Assembly (NCBI GenBank): GCA_964608845.1
Contig: CAZSPP010000022.1
Location: 1-12,156, forward strand
DNA: 12,156 nucleotides
Origin: JAHLMP01 sp964608845
GTDB lineage: Archaea > Aenigmatarchaeota > Aenigmatarchaeia > GW2011-AR5 > JAHLMP01
Reading direction: 5' to 3'
The notes under the pieces were generated by a model, which was given only the letters and a program-made list of their open reading frames with translations, was not told the origin of the DNA and searched no databases. A program made the position numbers and the translations under genes. Shown here piece after piece: positions 1 through 6,320 of this stretch (position 1 is the stretch's first letter; the number at the start of each line of letters is the position of its first letter).

Positions 1-143
1 ATAGCTAATGAAGAGGAAGAAAAAAATCCACATAATCGCCAATATTCCTTAGCATAAGAAAGAACTGGAATATAGAATAAATTAAGGATATCATCTTCAG
101 TTGAATCGTAAGCAGATTTAATTTTTAGTTTTTTAAAATTCAT
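1..143 (-). CDS. N-terminus of a PLD/helicase-type protein (partial)
   Basis: Only the first 47 codons are present; the gene runs off the left edge. Translation from the ATG at 143 begins MNFKKLKIKSAYDSTEDDIL, followed by NLFYIPVLSYAKEYWRLCGFFSSSSLA. The pattern 'Y-D-S..EDDI..FYIP.LS......GFFSSSSLA' resembles the N-terminus of large phospholipase D (HKD)-like proteins that are often fused to DEAD/SNF2 helicases and found among restriction and defence genes; this is recalled family knowledge, not a search result. The start is supported by an AGGATGA ribosome binding site 6 to 8 nt upstream and a TATA box near 185. The ATG at 153 is out of frame and meets a stop at once. The catalytic domains are outside the window, so the function is inferred. 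Confidence 0.6.
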   Translation of the reverse strand, partial: MNFKKLKIKSAYDSTEDDILNLFYIPVLSYAKEYWRLCGFFSSSSLA

Positions 144-180
144 AAAAATTCATCCTAGCTTATTCCACAATTTTTATTAT

Positions 181-190
181 TATTTTTATA
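181..190 (-). promoter_or_regulatory. TATA box of the left-edge gene
   Basis: On the minus strand the sequence reads TATAAAAATA, centred about 42 nt before the ATG at 143. This places transcription start near 159, leaving a short leader of about 16 nt that contains the AGGATGA ribosome binding site. The rest of the 144-277 spacer is AT-rich. It also holds the T-rich end of the cation transporter transcript near 255-280, and nothing else is recognisable. Confidence 0.4.
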
Positions 191-277
191 CCAATTTAAT
201 CTCTTCAATATCTTTTCAAATTTAGTTTAGATGATGATTTTTTAAAGTTTATCTAATTAAAGGTATGATAAAATTAA

Positions 278-970
278 CTAAAAGAATACAAAAACTAAAA
301 AAGATAAAACCAGCATATTACCAAAATCTGCTATTGAAGTTGTTATTGGGATTAAAAAATTATTTGGGTCTATCTTTTTATTATAAGCACGAAATCCTAA
401 GAATGTTGATACAAAGAATAAAATATTAACTAAAATGAGTGTATCTAAGATAGATATTATAAAAACTTTTAAGGCAATTGAAAAACTTAATGAATAATTT
501 GAGATGATTGAAATTAGAAGAGATAACAAATAAGTAAAAAAAGATGTTATGAAAGATAATATCATAACTTGCAACCACAATTTCTTCAATTCTCTTTTTA
601 ACCAAGATCTTCCTTTGATTTCGCTTTCATGTAAAAATGTTGAAAATTTTGAGGATATTGTTGTACCAAAGTCTCCTATCATGTCATTAAAAGCCGGGAG
701 CATAATTAAGATTGGCGCTAAATGTAAAATAATTGCTTTCATATATTCTAATGAAAATCCTCCTAAAGAGCTGATTAAAGATGCTAAAATAAGTATCTTT
801 ACGCTCTCTTTGATTATGGTTTTGGTAGCGTTTGTATGGGGACCATATTCTTTCATATAGAAAAGGGTTTTCTTTGAGATTCCGTACTTTTTATGAACTT
901 CGTAAAATATTTTATGATATTTTTGTTTCTTTATTCTTGTTAATTTTTTAAAACTCTTTTTACATCTCAT
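278..970 (-). CDS. MgtE/SLC41-type divalent cation transporter subunit, second half
   Basis: This 230-residue membrane protein carries one MgtE-type membrane unit. Residues 1-52 are basic and probably cytosolic. Hydrophobic segments follow at about 56-72, 78-96, 133-157, 164-190 and 206-230. Two signatures mark the family: PAFNDMIGDFGTTISSKFST at 92-111 and D201-PNN...TTSIAD ending at D215. The acidic residues in these motifs line the ion path in MgtE. There is no MgtE_N or CBS domain, so the cytosolic Mg2+ gate of bacterial MgtE is missing. The ATG overlaps the upstream gene's stop as ATGA, and a GGTGAT ribosome binding site lies just before it, so the two genes are translationally coupled. 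Together they should make a heterodimer (COG1824-like pair). The ion (Mg2+ or another divalent cation) is not determined by the sequence. Confidence 0.75.
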   Translation of the reverse strand: MRCKKSFKKLTRIKKQKYHKIFYEVHKKYGISKKTLFYMKEYGPHTNATKTIIKESVKILILASLISSLGGFSLEYMKAIILHLAPILIMLPAFNDMIGDFGTTISSKFSTFLHESEIKGRSWLKRELKKLWLQVMILSFITSFFTYLLSLLISIISNYSLSFSIALKVFIISILDTLILVNILFFVSTFLGFRAYNKKIDPNNFLIPITTSIADFGNMLVLSFLVFVFF

Positions 971-1509
971 ACAATCACCAAAGATATCAATAAAGAAAAT
1001 ATGCTTGTAATATCTCCGGTACTAGTTATAATAGGCCCCATTATGTTGTTTGGATCCTCTCCTTTTCTAAAGAGATGAAATGTTAAGAATATTGTAAGCG
1101 GTATTTCTATTGCATTTGAAATTATACCTGCTATAATAGGGATAAAAAATATTTCTAAGATTAGTTTGCGAAAAACCAAATAGTTTATTAAGAGACCTAT
1201 AGTTCCAAGAAAGAATGATACTATAACAACTAACAAAAAAGAAGCTATAATATTACATTTGATTATTCTTGTTCTAAACTTATTTGGATTTATTATGCCT
1301 AAAAATAAACCAGAGCTTAATCTTGATGCAAGAGAACCGCTTATATTTCCTCTCATCTCTAAGAATCCAGGAAGAATTATTAGCATTCCAGGAATCAATA
1401 AAATTTTTTCAGTGTAGATAGCAAGAAATGTTCCTGCAATAATTCCTCCGATAATAGAAAATGTTTGAGAAAACATCATTTCTTTAAAATTCTTATCTAT
1501 TATTTTCAT
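967..1509 (-). CDS. MgtE/SLC41-type divalent cation transporter subunit, first half
   Basis: This 180-residue protein is almost entirely membrane-embedded, with hydrophobic stretches at about 16-32, 36-50, 86-111, 118-145 and 160-180. It carries the same two signatures as its downstream partner: PGFLEMRGNISGSLASRLSS at 47-66 and D152-PNN...TSTGD166. Bacterial MgtE and animal SLC41 proteins are related membrane transporters of divalent cations, chiefly Mg2+. Here the two repeats are separate genes, each with one copy of the signatures, and neither has the regulatory N-terminal/CBS region. It is the first gene of a two-gene operon, and its TGA stop overlaps the next ATG. Immediately upstream is AT-rich sequence with no convincing ribosome binding site, so a short-leader or leaderless transcript is possible. 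The family call is confident; the transported ion is not. Confidence 0.75.
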   Translation of the reverse strand: MKIIDKNFKEMMFSQTFSIIGGIIAGTFLAIYTEKILLIPGMLIILPGFLEMRGNISGSLASRLSSGLFLGIINPNKFRTRIIKCNIIASFLLVVIVSFFLGTIGLLINYLVFRKLILEIFFIPIIAGIISNAIEIPLTIFLTFHLFRKGEDPNNIMGPIITSTGDITSIFSLLISLVIV

Positions 1510-1555
1510 ATATATAAAATTTATTCAAACGATTCTAAAAATTTTGTTGAGAAAT

Positions 1556-1589
1556 TTAGAAGCAAAAAATTAACAAAAACCAAATAAAA
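1556..1589 (-). terminator. U-rich terminator of the arsR operon
   Basis: Directly after the permease stop (1590-1592) the minus strand runs through T4, T5 and T6 tracts within about 30 nt, with no hairpin. This is the usual form of intrinsic termination in archaea. It separates the ArsR-regulated operon from the cation transporter genes. Confidence 0.45.
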
Positions 1590-2678
1590 TTAATAAAAGC
1601 CAAAAACAAATCCGGCTATTGATGAGTAAATTATTACAATTAAAACATAAATTGCAGTTTTCTTTGTTCCTAAAATCTTTCTTATTACTAACATACTTGG
1701 CAAACTTAAACTTGGACCCGAAAGAAGTAAAGCAAGAGCAGGACCGGAAGCCATGCCTTTAGCAATTAAAGCCTGTAGAATTGGAATTTCTGTCAATGTG
1801 GAAAAATACATAAATGCACCAAATATAGAAGCTACTAAATTACCTACAATAGTATTTTGACCGACTAAACTTTCAATTAAACTTCGGGGCAATAGAGGCA
1901 TTATAAAACCTGCTATAAAAACGCCTATGAACAAAAGAGGTAATAAAACCTTAGCAAAATTCCAAGTTTCTTCAATCCATAATTTTGTTGCGTTAATTTT
2001 AAATTTAAACAAAGCAATAAAAACCACTCCAAATGTAAATAATCCTATCAAAAAATATTTTAATGAGTTATTTATCTGAAGACCGTTTACAACCAAAATT
2101 CCAACAAGCAAAACAAAGAAAATAAATAGAGTCAAATCAGAAACTTTTGCTTCTTCTGTTTGGTGGATAATTAACTTTTCTTTTTTGACTTTTTCTTTGA
2201 ATAATAATTGCATTGTTAAACCTGTAATAATTGAGATTAATATGGCAAAAATTATTCTAGCTAAGCCGATTTTCAGTCCCAAAACAGATATTGTTAAGAA
2301 CATTGCTGTTATGTTTATTGCCGGGCCTGAATAAAGAAAAGTGATTGCAGGACCTAAGCCAGCACCTCTTTTTCTTATACCTGCAAATATTGGCAAAATG
2401 GTGCATGAGCAAACAGCTAATATTGCACCAGAAACAGAAGCAACCAAATAAGAAAAATATCTCTTTTCTTCATAACCAAAATACTTCAAAATTTTTTCTT
2501 TTTTGACAAAAACAGAGATTGCACCTGCAATAAAAAATGCAGGTACCAAGCAAGTTAAAACATGTTTTTTGGCATATTCTCCTAATAGATTTATTCCACT
2601 TAAAACAGAATTATTAAACCATTCACTATTCTGAGGGACAAAATAAAATATAATAAAAACCAAAAATATCCAAAACAT
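1590..2678 (-). CDS. DUF318/ArsP-like permease of an ArsR-regulated operon
   Basis: This protein has about 362 residues and many membrane helices, in the COG0701 permease family that includes ArsP organoarsenical exporters. Counted from the TTG at 2687, a CSC motif lies at C93-C95 (AVCSCTILPIFAGIRKRGAG), followed by GPAITFLYSGPAIN. A second, related block near 289-330 (GAFMYFSTLTEIPIL..., GPALALLLSGPSLSL) shows the two-fold internal repeat typical of the family. A charged loop at about 163-182 separates the halves. It is last in an operon with an ArsR repressor and a CxxC protein, so it probably exports a thiol-binding metalloid or metal; the substrate is inferred. The start is uncertain: ATG 2678 is chosen, but TTG 2687 is in frame. 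The reading frame is also continuous with the upstream thioredoxin-like gene, separated only by its TGA and seven codons. Confidence 0.8.
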   Translation of the reverse strand: MFWIFLVFIIFYFVPQNSEWFNNSVLSGINLLGEYAKKHVLTCLVPAFFIAGAISVFVKKEKILKYFGYEEKRYFSYLVASVSGAILAVCSCTILPIFAGIRKRGAGLGPAITFLYSGPAINITAMFLTISVLGLKIGLARIIFAILISIITGLTMQLLFKEKVKKEKLIIHQTEEAKVSDLTLFIFFVLLVGILVVNGLQINNSLKYFLIGLFTFGVVFIALFKFKINATKLWIEETWNFAKVLLPLLFIGVFIAGFIMPLLPRSLIESLVGQNTIVGNLVASIFGAFMYFSTLTEIPILQALIAKGMASGPALALLLSGPSLSLPSMLVIRKILGTKKTAIYVLIVIIYSSIAGFVFGFY

Positions 2679-2708
2679 TAAATTCAAGTCTTCTCTTTCC
2701 GTATGAAA

Positions 2709-2951
2709 TCACCTGAATTTTATTTTAAGCCATTTCTTTATTTCCTCTATTTCCGGAACCCTTCCAAATGCTTTCAATTTTCCATCAATTATTATTGCTG
2801 GAGTAGCTATAATCCCACGATTTATAATTTCATCTATGTCCGTAACTTTAACAATTTCTGCTTTCTTGTTTATTTCTTTTAATGCTATTTTTGTGTTTTC
2901 TTCCAATTTTTTGCATTTTGGGCATCCTGACCCTAAGATTTCTATCTTCAT
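2709..2951 (-). CDS. thioredoxin-like small CxxC protein (redox-active disulfide protein 2 type)
   Basis: This 80-residue cytosolic protein has a glutaredoxin/thioredoxin fold pattern: a beta strand (KIEILG), the active-site motif C10-P-K-C13, a helix, a second strand (AEIVKV), then the cis-proline turn T50-P51 followed by AIIIDGKLK. The size and layout match the small archaeal MTH895/TM0996-like family, often annotated 'redox-active disulfide protein 2'. Its start overlaps the arsR stop (ATGA), and a GTGAT ribosome binding site lies 5 nt upstream inside the end of arsR. Members of this family are often found beside DUF318 permeases. A role in keeping the permease's Cys-Ser-Cys site reduced, or in handing over a thiol-bound metal, is an inference. 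The stop codon TGA is embedded in AGGTGAT, a strong ribosome binding site sequence that may help translation of the permease. Confidence 0.82.
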   Translation of the reverse strand: MKIEILGSGCPKCKKLEENTKIALKEINKKAEIVKVTDIDEIINRGIIATPAIIIDGKLKAFGRVPEIEEIKKWLKIKFR

Positions 2952-3211
2952 TTTTTATCACATCTTTCTACCAATTCTATTATCTTTTTTATTTTTCTAT
3001 TTCTTATTGAATAAAAAATGAATTTACCTTTTTTTCTACATTTTATTATTTTCCATTTTTTAAGTTTAGCAAGATGCATTGAAATATTTGACTGTGATTT
3101 CTTAACCCTTCTTTGAATCTCACAAACACAAACCTCTTTATCAATAAGAGTTTTAAGTATTTTGTATTTTGTTTCGTCTGCAAGTGCTTTAAATAAATGT
3201 GAATTTTTCAT
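2948..3211 (-). CDS. ArsR/SmtB-family metal-sensing repressor
   Basis: This winged helix-turn-helix protein has 87 residues from the chosen start. The N-terminal helix (LFKALADETKYKILKTL) is followed by VCVCEI, with C28 and C30 forming the ArsR-type As(III)/Sb(III)-binding CVC pair. The recognition helix region is KSQSNISMHLAKLKKWKII, and the wing is CRKKGKFIFYSI. Further cysteines are C58 and C84. A longer reading from ATG 3250 (100 residues) is possible, but I reject it: a TATA box lies at 3235-3242 inside that extension, 27 bp ahead of ATG 3211. This predicts a leaderless mRNA beginning at or next to 3211. A perfect 20-bp palindrome covers the predicted start site, so the protein probably represses its own operon (repressor, CxxC protein, permease). 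The inducer, arsenite or another soft metal, is inferred from CVC. Confidence 0.87.
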   Translation of the reverse strand: MKNSHLFKALADETKYKILKTLIDKEVCVCEIQRRVKKSQSNISMHLAKLKKWKIIKCRKKGKFIFYSIRNRKIKKIIELVERCDKK

Positions 3212-3229
3212 ATCAATACGTATTGATAT
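3210..3229. promoter_or_regulatory. ArsR operator 1: perfect 20-bp palindrome
   Basis: The sequence ATATCAATACGTATTGATAT is its own reverse complement. It covers the predicted transcription start and overlaps the first two bases of the arsR ATG at 3211. A repressor bound here would block transcription initiation directly. It shares the half-site ATATCAA with the second palindrome at 3249-3268, and the two centres are 39 bp apart, close to four helical turns, so the sites would face the same side of the DNA. Confidence 0.75.
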
Positions 3230-3234
3230 ATAAG

Positions 3235-3242
3235 TATTTAAA
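3235..3242 (-). promoter_or_regulatory. TATA box of the arsR operon
   Basis: On the minus strand the box reads TTTAAATA after a purine-rich stretch (AAAAG) that could serve as BRE. Its centre is about 27 bp upstream of ATG 3211, the standard distance to an archaeal transcription start. This predicts a leaderless transcript and argues against the upstream ATG at 3250. The box lies between two ArsR-type palindromes. Confidence 0.7.
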
Positions 3243-3248
3243 CTTTTC

Positions 3249-3268
3249 ATATCAACAAATGTTGATGT
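3249..3268. promoter_or_regulatory. ArsR operator 2: imperfect palindrome upstream of the TATA box
   Basis: The inverted repeat ATCAACA (3251-3257) and TGTTGAT (3260-3266) has a 2-bp centre and extends outward as ATATCAAC/GTTGATGT. It is a variant of the perfect palindrome at 3210-3229. It lies just upstream of the arsR TATA box, where a bound repressor could block TBP/TFB. It is about 110 bp from the divergent gene at 3378, so it probably does not control that gene. Confidence 0.65.
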
Positions 3269-3348
3269 GATTTAAAGATATTTTTCATGTTTTTGTAAAA
3301 TTTCCAAAAATCTTAACTAAATAGTAAAATTTTTTACATAAAAAATCC

Positions 3349-3356
3349 TTTAAATT
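3349..3356 (+). promoter_or_regulatory. TATA box for the gene at 3378
   Basis: TTTAAATT is centred about 26 bp before the ATG at 3378. No ribosome binding site is present in the intervening AT-rich sequence, so the transcript is probably leaderless. This supports the chosen start. Confidence 0.5.
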
Positions 3357-3377
3357 TAATCAAACAAAAATTTTTTA

Positions 3378-3878
3378 ATGAAAAGAGGATCTGAAAAAAT
3401 TTTTTGGAAAATTCCGCCTAAAGTTAAAATTTATGAAGCTTTAGGATGTATTGCTGATAATCATGTAGAATTTAAGAGTGAAAATGAAGCGATAGTAACA
3501 AGCAGTGAAGGAACAAGGAAATATAAAGTTGTTTTTGACTTAAGCAAGAATTTCATAAAAAGCGATGATAATGGATCAAAATGGAAAGGATATTTAGGAT
3601 ATCCTTCTATTGCCGTTCTTATGCTCAAAGGTGTTTTGCCATTTGACAAAAAGATAAGTAATTCGCTAAAAGAGATAAAATGGTATAGATTGAATAAAAT
3701 GTTTAATAATTACGAAAAAACAATAGAGGAAGCTGAAAAAATAGCTGAACAAAGAGGCTGTAGCAAAAAAGAAATTAGGGATTTTGTCGATAAAGTTATG
3801 GAAGAAATCAAAAATAAAAGATTCAGAAAATCGATCCCAAAAGAAAAGCAAGAAGTGCTAACATCATTGCTATCTTAG
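3378..3878 (+). CDS. conserved archaeal protein of unknown function
   Basis: This is a 166-residue soluble protein with no signal peptide or membrane segment. I recognise the pattern from archaeal hypothetical proteins but know no function. The first half, about residues 11-75, looks mainly beta: IPPKVKIYEALGCIADNHVE is followed by alternating strands, then SDDNGSKWKGYLGYPSIAVL at about 61-80 and MLKGVLPFD. The second half is helical and rich in Lys and Glu (about 95-155, possibly coiled-coil), ending in a basic tail. The GYLGYPSIAVLMLKG block is the most distinctive part and probably the conserved core. The gene appears leaderless, with a TATA box 26 bp upstream. It diverges from the arsR operon, and its last 56 bp overlap the 3' end of the convergent prenyltransferase gene. 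Confidence 0.75.
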   Translation: MKRGSEKIFWKIPPKVKIYEALGCIADNHVEFKSENEAIVTSSEGTRKYKVVFDLSKNFIKSDDNGSKWKGYLGYPSIAVLMLKGVLPFDKKISNSLKEIKWYRLNKMFNNYEKTIEEAEKIAEQRGCSKKEIRDFVDKVMEEIKNKRFRKSIPKEKQEVLTSLLS

Positions 3879-4653
3879 TTGTTTTTTGATTTGTTTCTGG
3901 GTCTTGAAGCAAAGAATATAAAAATAAAATGTCTGCAAAAAAAACTATAAACAAATAAACAAAACTGAAAAATCCTAATAAAAAAGGTAGAGGAGATAAA
4001 ACTATTGCAAGAATTATAAAAATTGATGCTACTATTCTTGCAAATTTTTTTGTTGTTATTATTGGCAGAGTTTTCATTCCTGCTTTTTTATCTCCTTCAA
4101 TATCTCCAATATCTCCAAATATTTCTCTGCCCATATTGGAAAGAAACGCAAGAAGTGAAACAAAAAGAATTGGAACCAAAGCTTCTTTAATAACAAAAAC
4201 TGTTTTCAAAGAAGCCAAATATCCAAAAATAAAAGTAGATGAAACAAACCAACTATCTATAGCGTTTCCTATTAATGCAATTCTTTTAAAATTTCTTGCG
4301 TACATAAATTCAAGAAAGCTATTGAGTATTGCAAGTAAAAAACAATACACATTAACAAGAAATGCTAAAAAGATTCCTGAAGCAAAAAGCATTACGCTAT
4401 AAAAAATTGCATTTCCTTTTTTCATTCTTTTGCTTGGTAATGGTCTATTTGGAAAATTTATTTTGTCTGTTTCATAATCGTAAATATCATTCACTACAAT
4501 ACCAGCACCTGCAATTAAAAAAGCTGAAATTGCTGCTATTAAGACAAAAAGAAATTCTGCTTTTGATATTATTGCTCCTATAATAACACCTAAAGCGGCC
4601 ATAAAAACTATAGAAGGCCTTATGATCTCAATATACTCTTTCATTAAAATCAT
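3823..4653 (-). CDS. ubiA: UbiA-family prenyltransferase, probably digeranylgeranylglyceryl phosphate synthase
   Basis: This 276-residue integral membrane protein has about eight hydrophobic segments. The first aspartate-rich motif is N55-D56-IYD59-YETD63 followed by KINFPNRPLPSKR. The second is R176-EIFGD181-IGD184-IEGD188-KKAGMKTLP. These bind Mg2+-diphosphate in the UbiA fold. In archaea the NDxxDxxxDxxNxPxRPL form with 'GREIFGDIGDIEGDKKAGMKTLP' is typical of the enzyme that adds the second geranylgeranyl chain to geranylgeranylglyceryl phosphate, making the archaeal membrane lipid core. The sequence fits this well, but other UbiA substrates cannot be excluded. It lies 33 bp after lysS on the same strand, probably in one transcript. 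The start may be ATG 4653 or ATG 4644. Its 3' end overlaps the gene at 3378 tail to tail. Confidence 0.85.
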   Translation of the reverse strand: MILMKEYIEIIRPSIVFMAALGVIIGAIISKAEFLFVLIAAISAFLIAGAGIVVNDIYDYETDKINFPNRPLPSKRMKKGNAIFYSVMLFASGIFLAFLVNVYCFLLAILNSFLEFMYARNFKRIALIGNAIDSWFVSSTFIFGYLASLKTVFVIKEALVPILFVSLLAFLSNMGREIFGDIGDIEGDKKAGMKTLPIITTKKFARIVASIFIILAIVLSPLPFLLGFFSFVYLFIVFFADILFLYSLLQDPETNQKTTKIAMMLALLAFLLGSIF

Positions 4654-4686
4654 TTTGAAAGAGAAAAATTAAATTCTTTTTCAATT

Positions 4687-6156
4687 TTACTTATCTGTTT
4701 CTGGCCTTAATTGTGGAAATGCTATAACATCTCTTATTGTTCTTGAATTTGTTAATATCATTACCAATCTATCAATACCTAAGCCAATACCACAAGTTGG
4801 AGGCATTCCATATTCCATAGCAAGTATAAAATCTTCATCTAATGGATGCTCTTCTGTACCTCTTTTTAATTGATGAATTAAATTGTTTCTCAACATTATT
4901 GGATCGTTGATCTCTGTATAATTATTTCCTATCTCCATTCCGCAAACAAAAACCTCAAATCTTTCTGTATAATTTGGGTTATCTCTACAAACTTTTGCAA
5001 GAGGAGAAACCTCTTTTGGGTAATCATAAATTATTATAGGGCCAATTAGTTTTGGTTGTACAATTTCTTCAAACATTATGTTGATTATTTCTCCCCGAGT
5101 AGGATTCTCTGGTATTTCAGCGTTTGGCGAATCAACTTTTATTTTTTTAATCATATTATTCAAATCTTCTTTTTCTGGATCTAATCCAACATATTCTTTT
5201 ATTGCATTTACCATAGTCATTCTTTTCCAAGGTAAAGAAAAATCAAGCTCTTTGCCTAAATAATTTATTTTTTCTGTTCCCAGAACCTTCTTGGCTGCAT
5301 AATTAACTATTTCTTCAAAAAGCTTCATTCCATCATAATAATCAGAATATGCTGTCATTGCTTCTAATTGCAAAAACTCCGGATTATGATTTCTATCTAT
5401 TCCTTCATTTCTGAAATCAACAGAAAATTCAAAAATCTTTTCAAAGCCTCCTGCAATTAATCTCTTTAAATACATCTCATTTGAAATTCTTAGATACATT
5501 TCTATTCCTAAGGTATGATGATATGTCTTAAATGGTCTTGCAAAAGCCCCTCCATAAATTGGCTGCAATATTGGAGTTTCTACCTCTATATATCCTCTAT
5601 TTAACAAAAATTCTCTTATCGCATTTATTATCTTAGATCTTTTTATAAGAACATCTTTTGTTTCACTATTCATTAAAAGATCTAAATATCTTTTTCTATA
5701 TCTTACCTCCACATCTTTCAAACCAAACCATTCCTTTGGCAAGCCTCTTAGAGCCTTTGTTAAAAATTCAAAGTCCTCTAAGAAAACAGAAAGCTCTCCT
5801 CTCTTTGTTTTCATGATATATCCATTAACTCCGATTATATCTCCAATATCCACATATTTTAAAAATAAATCAAACTTTTTGCTTCCTATACTGCTTTCTT
5901 CTGCAACAATTTGAATCCTTCCTGTAAAATCCTCAATATCAGAAAATAAAATCCTTCCGTGCTCTCTTTTGCTTCTAATCCTTCCAGCAATCTTTACCTT
6001 TTCTTTTTCTAGTTTTTCATCGGGTTTTATCTGAGAATATTTATCTATAATATCTTTTATTGAGTGGGTTCTTTCAAATTTATATGCAAAAGGCTCTATA
6101 CCTAAGCTCCTTAAAGCTTCTATTTTCTTCAATCTCTCTTCATATTCTTGTGTCAT
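4687..6156 (-). CDS. lysS: lysyl-tRNA synthetase, class II
   Basis: This cytosolic enzyme of 489 residues, full length for the family, charges tRNA-Lys with lysine using ATP. An N-terminal OB-fold anticodon-binding domain (about 50-135, with VKIAGRIRSKREHGRILFSD) leads into a class II catalytic core. Motif 2 is FRNEGIDRNHNPEF at 248-261 and motif 3 is GIGLGIDRLVMIL at 456-468. The lysine-site features ETPILQPIYGGAFARPF (193-209) and CGMEIGNNYTEIND (405-418) are present. Many archaea use an unrelated class I enzyme (LysRS-I) instead, so this bacterial/eukaryotic-type form is informative about lineage or transfer. It is followed by ubiA. The upstream AT-rich block at 6203-6220 probably serves both lysS and the divergent tRNA-Tyr. 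No strong ribosome binding site is seen before ATG 6156. Confidence 0.96.
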   Translation of the reverse strand: MTQEYEERLKKIEALRSLGIEPFAYKFERTHSIKDIIDKYSQIKPDEKLEKEKVKIAGRIRSKREHGRILFSDIEDFTGRIQIVAEESSIGSKKFDLFLKYVDIGDIIGVNGYIMKTKRGELSVFLEDFEFLTKALRGLPKEWFGLKDVEVRYRKRYLDLLMNSETKDVLIKRSKIINAIREFLLNRGYIEVETPILQPIYGGAFARPFKTYHHTLGIEMYLRISNEMYLKRLIAGGFEKIFEFSVDFRNEGIDRNHNPEFLQLEAMTAYSDYYDGMKLFEEIVNYAAKKVLGTEKINYLGKELDFSLPWKRMTMVNAIKEYVGLDPEKEDLNNMIKKIKVDSPNAEIPENPTRGEIINIMFEEIVQPKLIGPIIIYDYPKEVSPLAKVCRDNPNYTERFEVFVCGMEIGNNYTEINDPIMLRNNLIHQLKRGTEEHPLDEDFILAMEYGMPPTCGIGLGIDRLVMILTNSRTIRDVIAFPQLRPETDK

Positions 6157-6202
6157 GTTTAAGCACGCTCTTAGGTTTCAAATAAAAGATGTTTGGGAAA
6201 AC

Positions 6203-6220
6203 ATATAAATTTTTTAAATA
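6203..6220. promoter_or_regulatory. shared AT-rich promoter block between lysS and tRNA-Tyr
   Basis: The block contains ATATAAAT on the plus strand, about 31 bp ahead of the tRNA 5' end, leaving a leader of about 5 nt for RNase P to remove. On the minus strand it contains TTTATAT, which would start lysS transcription near 6180 with a leader of about 24 nt. A second plus-strand TTTAAATA at 6213-6220 is closer to the tRNA. Which element is used cannot be told from the sequence. Confidence 0.4.
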
Positions 6221-6255
6221 TCTAAATTGATAATATCCCGCCTTAGCTCAACGGT

Positions 6256-6269
6256 AACATTGTAGTTAA
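6256..6269 (+). other. tRNA-Tyr intron 1 (14 nt, D loop, between positions 20 and 21)
   Basis: Removing these bases turns a 21-nt D loop into AACGGUA. The flanks form a relaxed bulge-helix-bulge: A6250-U6267, A6251-U6266 and C6252-G6265 pair, with a G6253/A6264 mismatch. The bulges are GU|A at 6254-6256 and AA|A at 6268-6270, and the hairpin loop has 7 nt. Sliding the intron by one A gives the same product. This non-canonical position and three-pair helix would need a splicing endonuclease with broad specificity. Confidence 0.8.
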
Positions 6270-6286
6270 AGAGCAGTCGGCTGTAG

Positions 6287-6298
6287 TTTTTTGTAGAA
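6287..6298 (+). other. tRNA-Tyr intron 2 (12 nt, canonical position 37/38)
   Basis: The intron UUUUUUGUAGAA sits at the standard archaeal site after G37. Its central helix pairs CUGU (6281-6284) with GUAG (6293-6296), two Watson-Crick and two G-U pairs. The 3-nt bulges are AG|U (6285-6287) and AA|A (6297-6299), and the closing loop is five U. The cut positions predicted by the bulges coincide exactly with those that give a 7-nt anticodon loop. Confidence 0.85.
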
Positions 6299-6320
6299 AC
6301 CGACGTGTTGCCGGTTCGAA

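Noticed and set aside
3212..3250. The 13-residue N-terminal extension of arsR from ATG 3250
   Set aside because: The stretch contains the TATA box and operator 1, and transcription is predicted to begin at about 3211.
4095..4125. Short tandem-like repeat (AATATCTCC units) that might be a regulatory repeat
   Set aside because: It encodes the D-I-G-D-I-E-G motif of the prenyltransferase, so the repetition comes from the protein motif.
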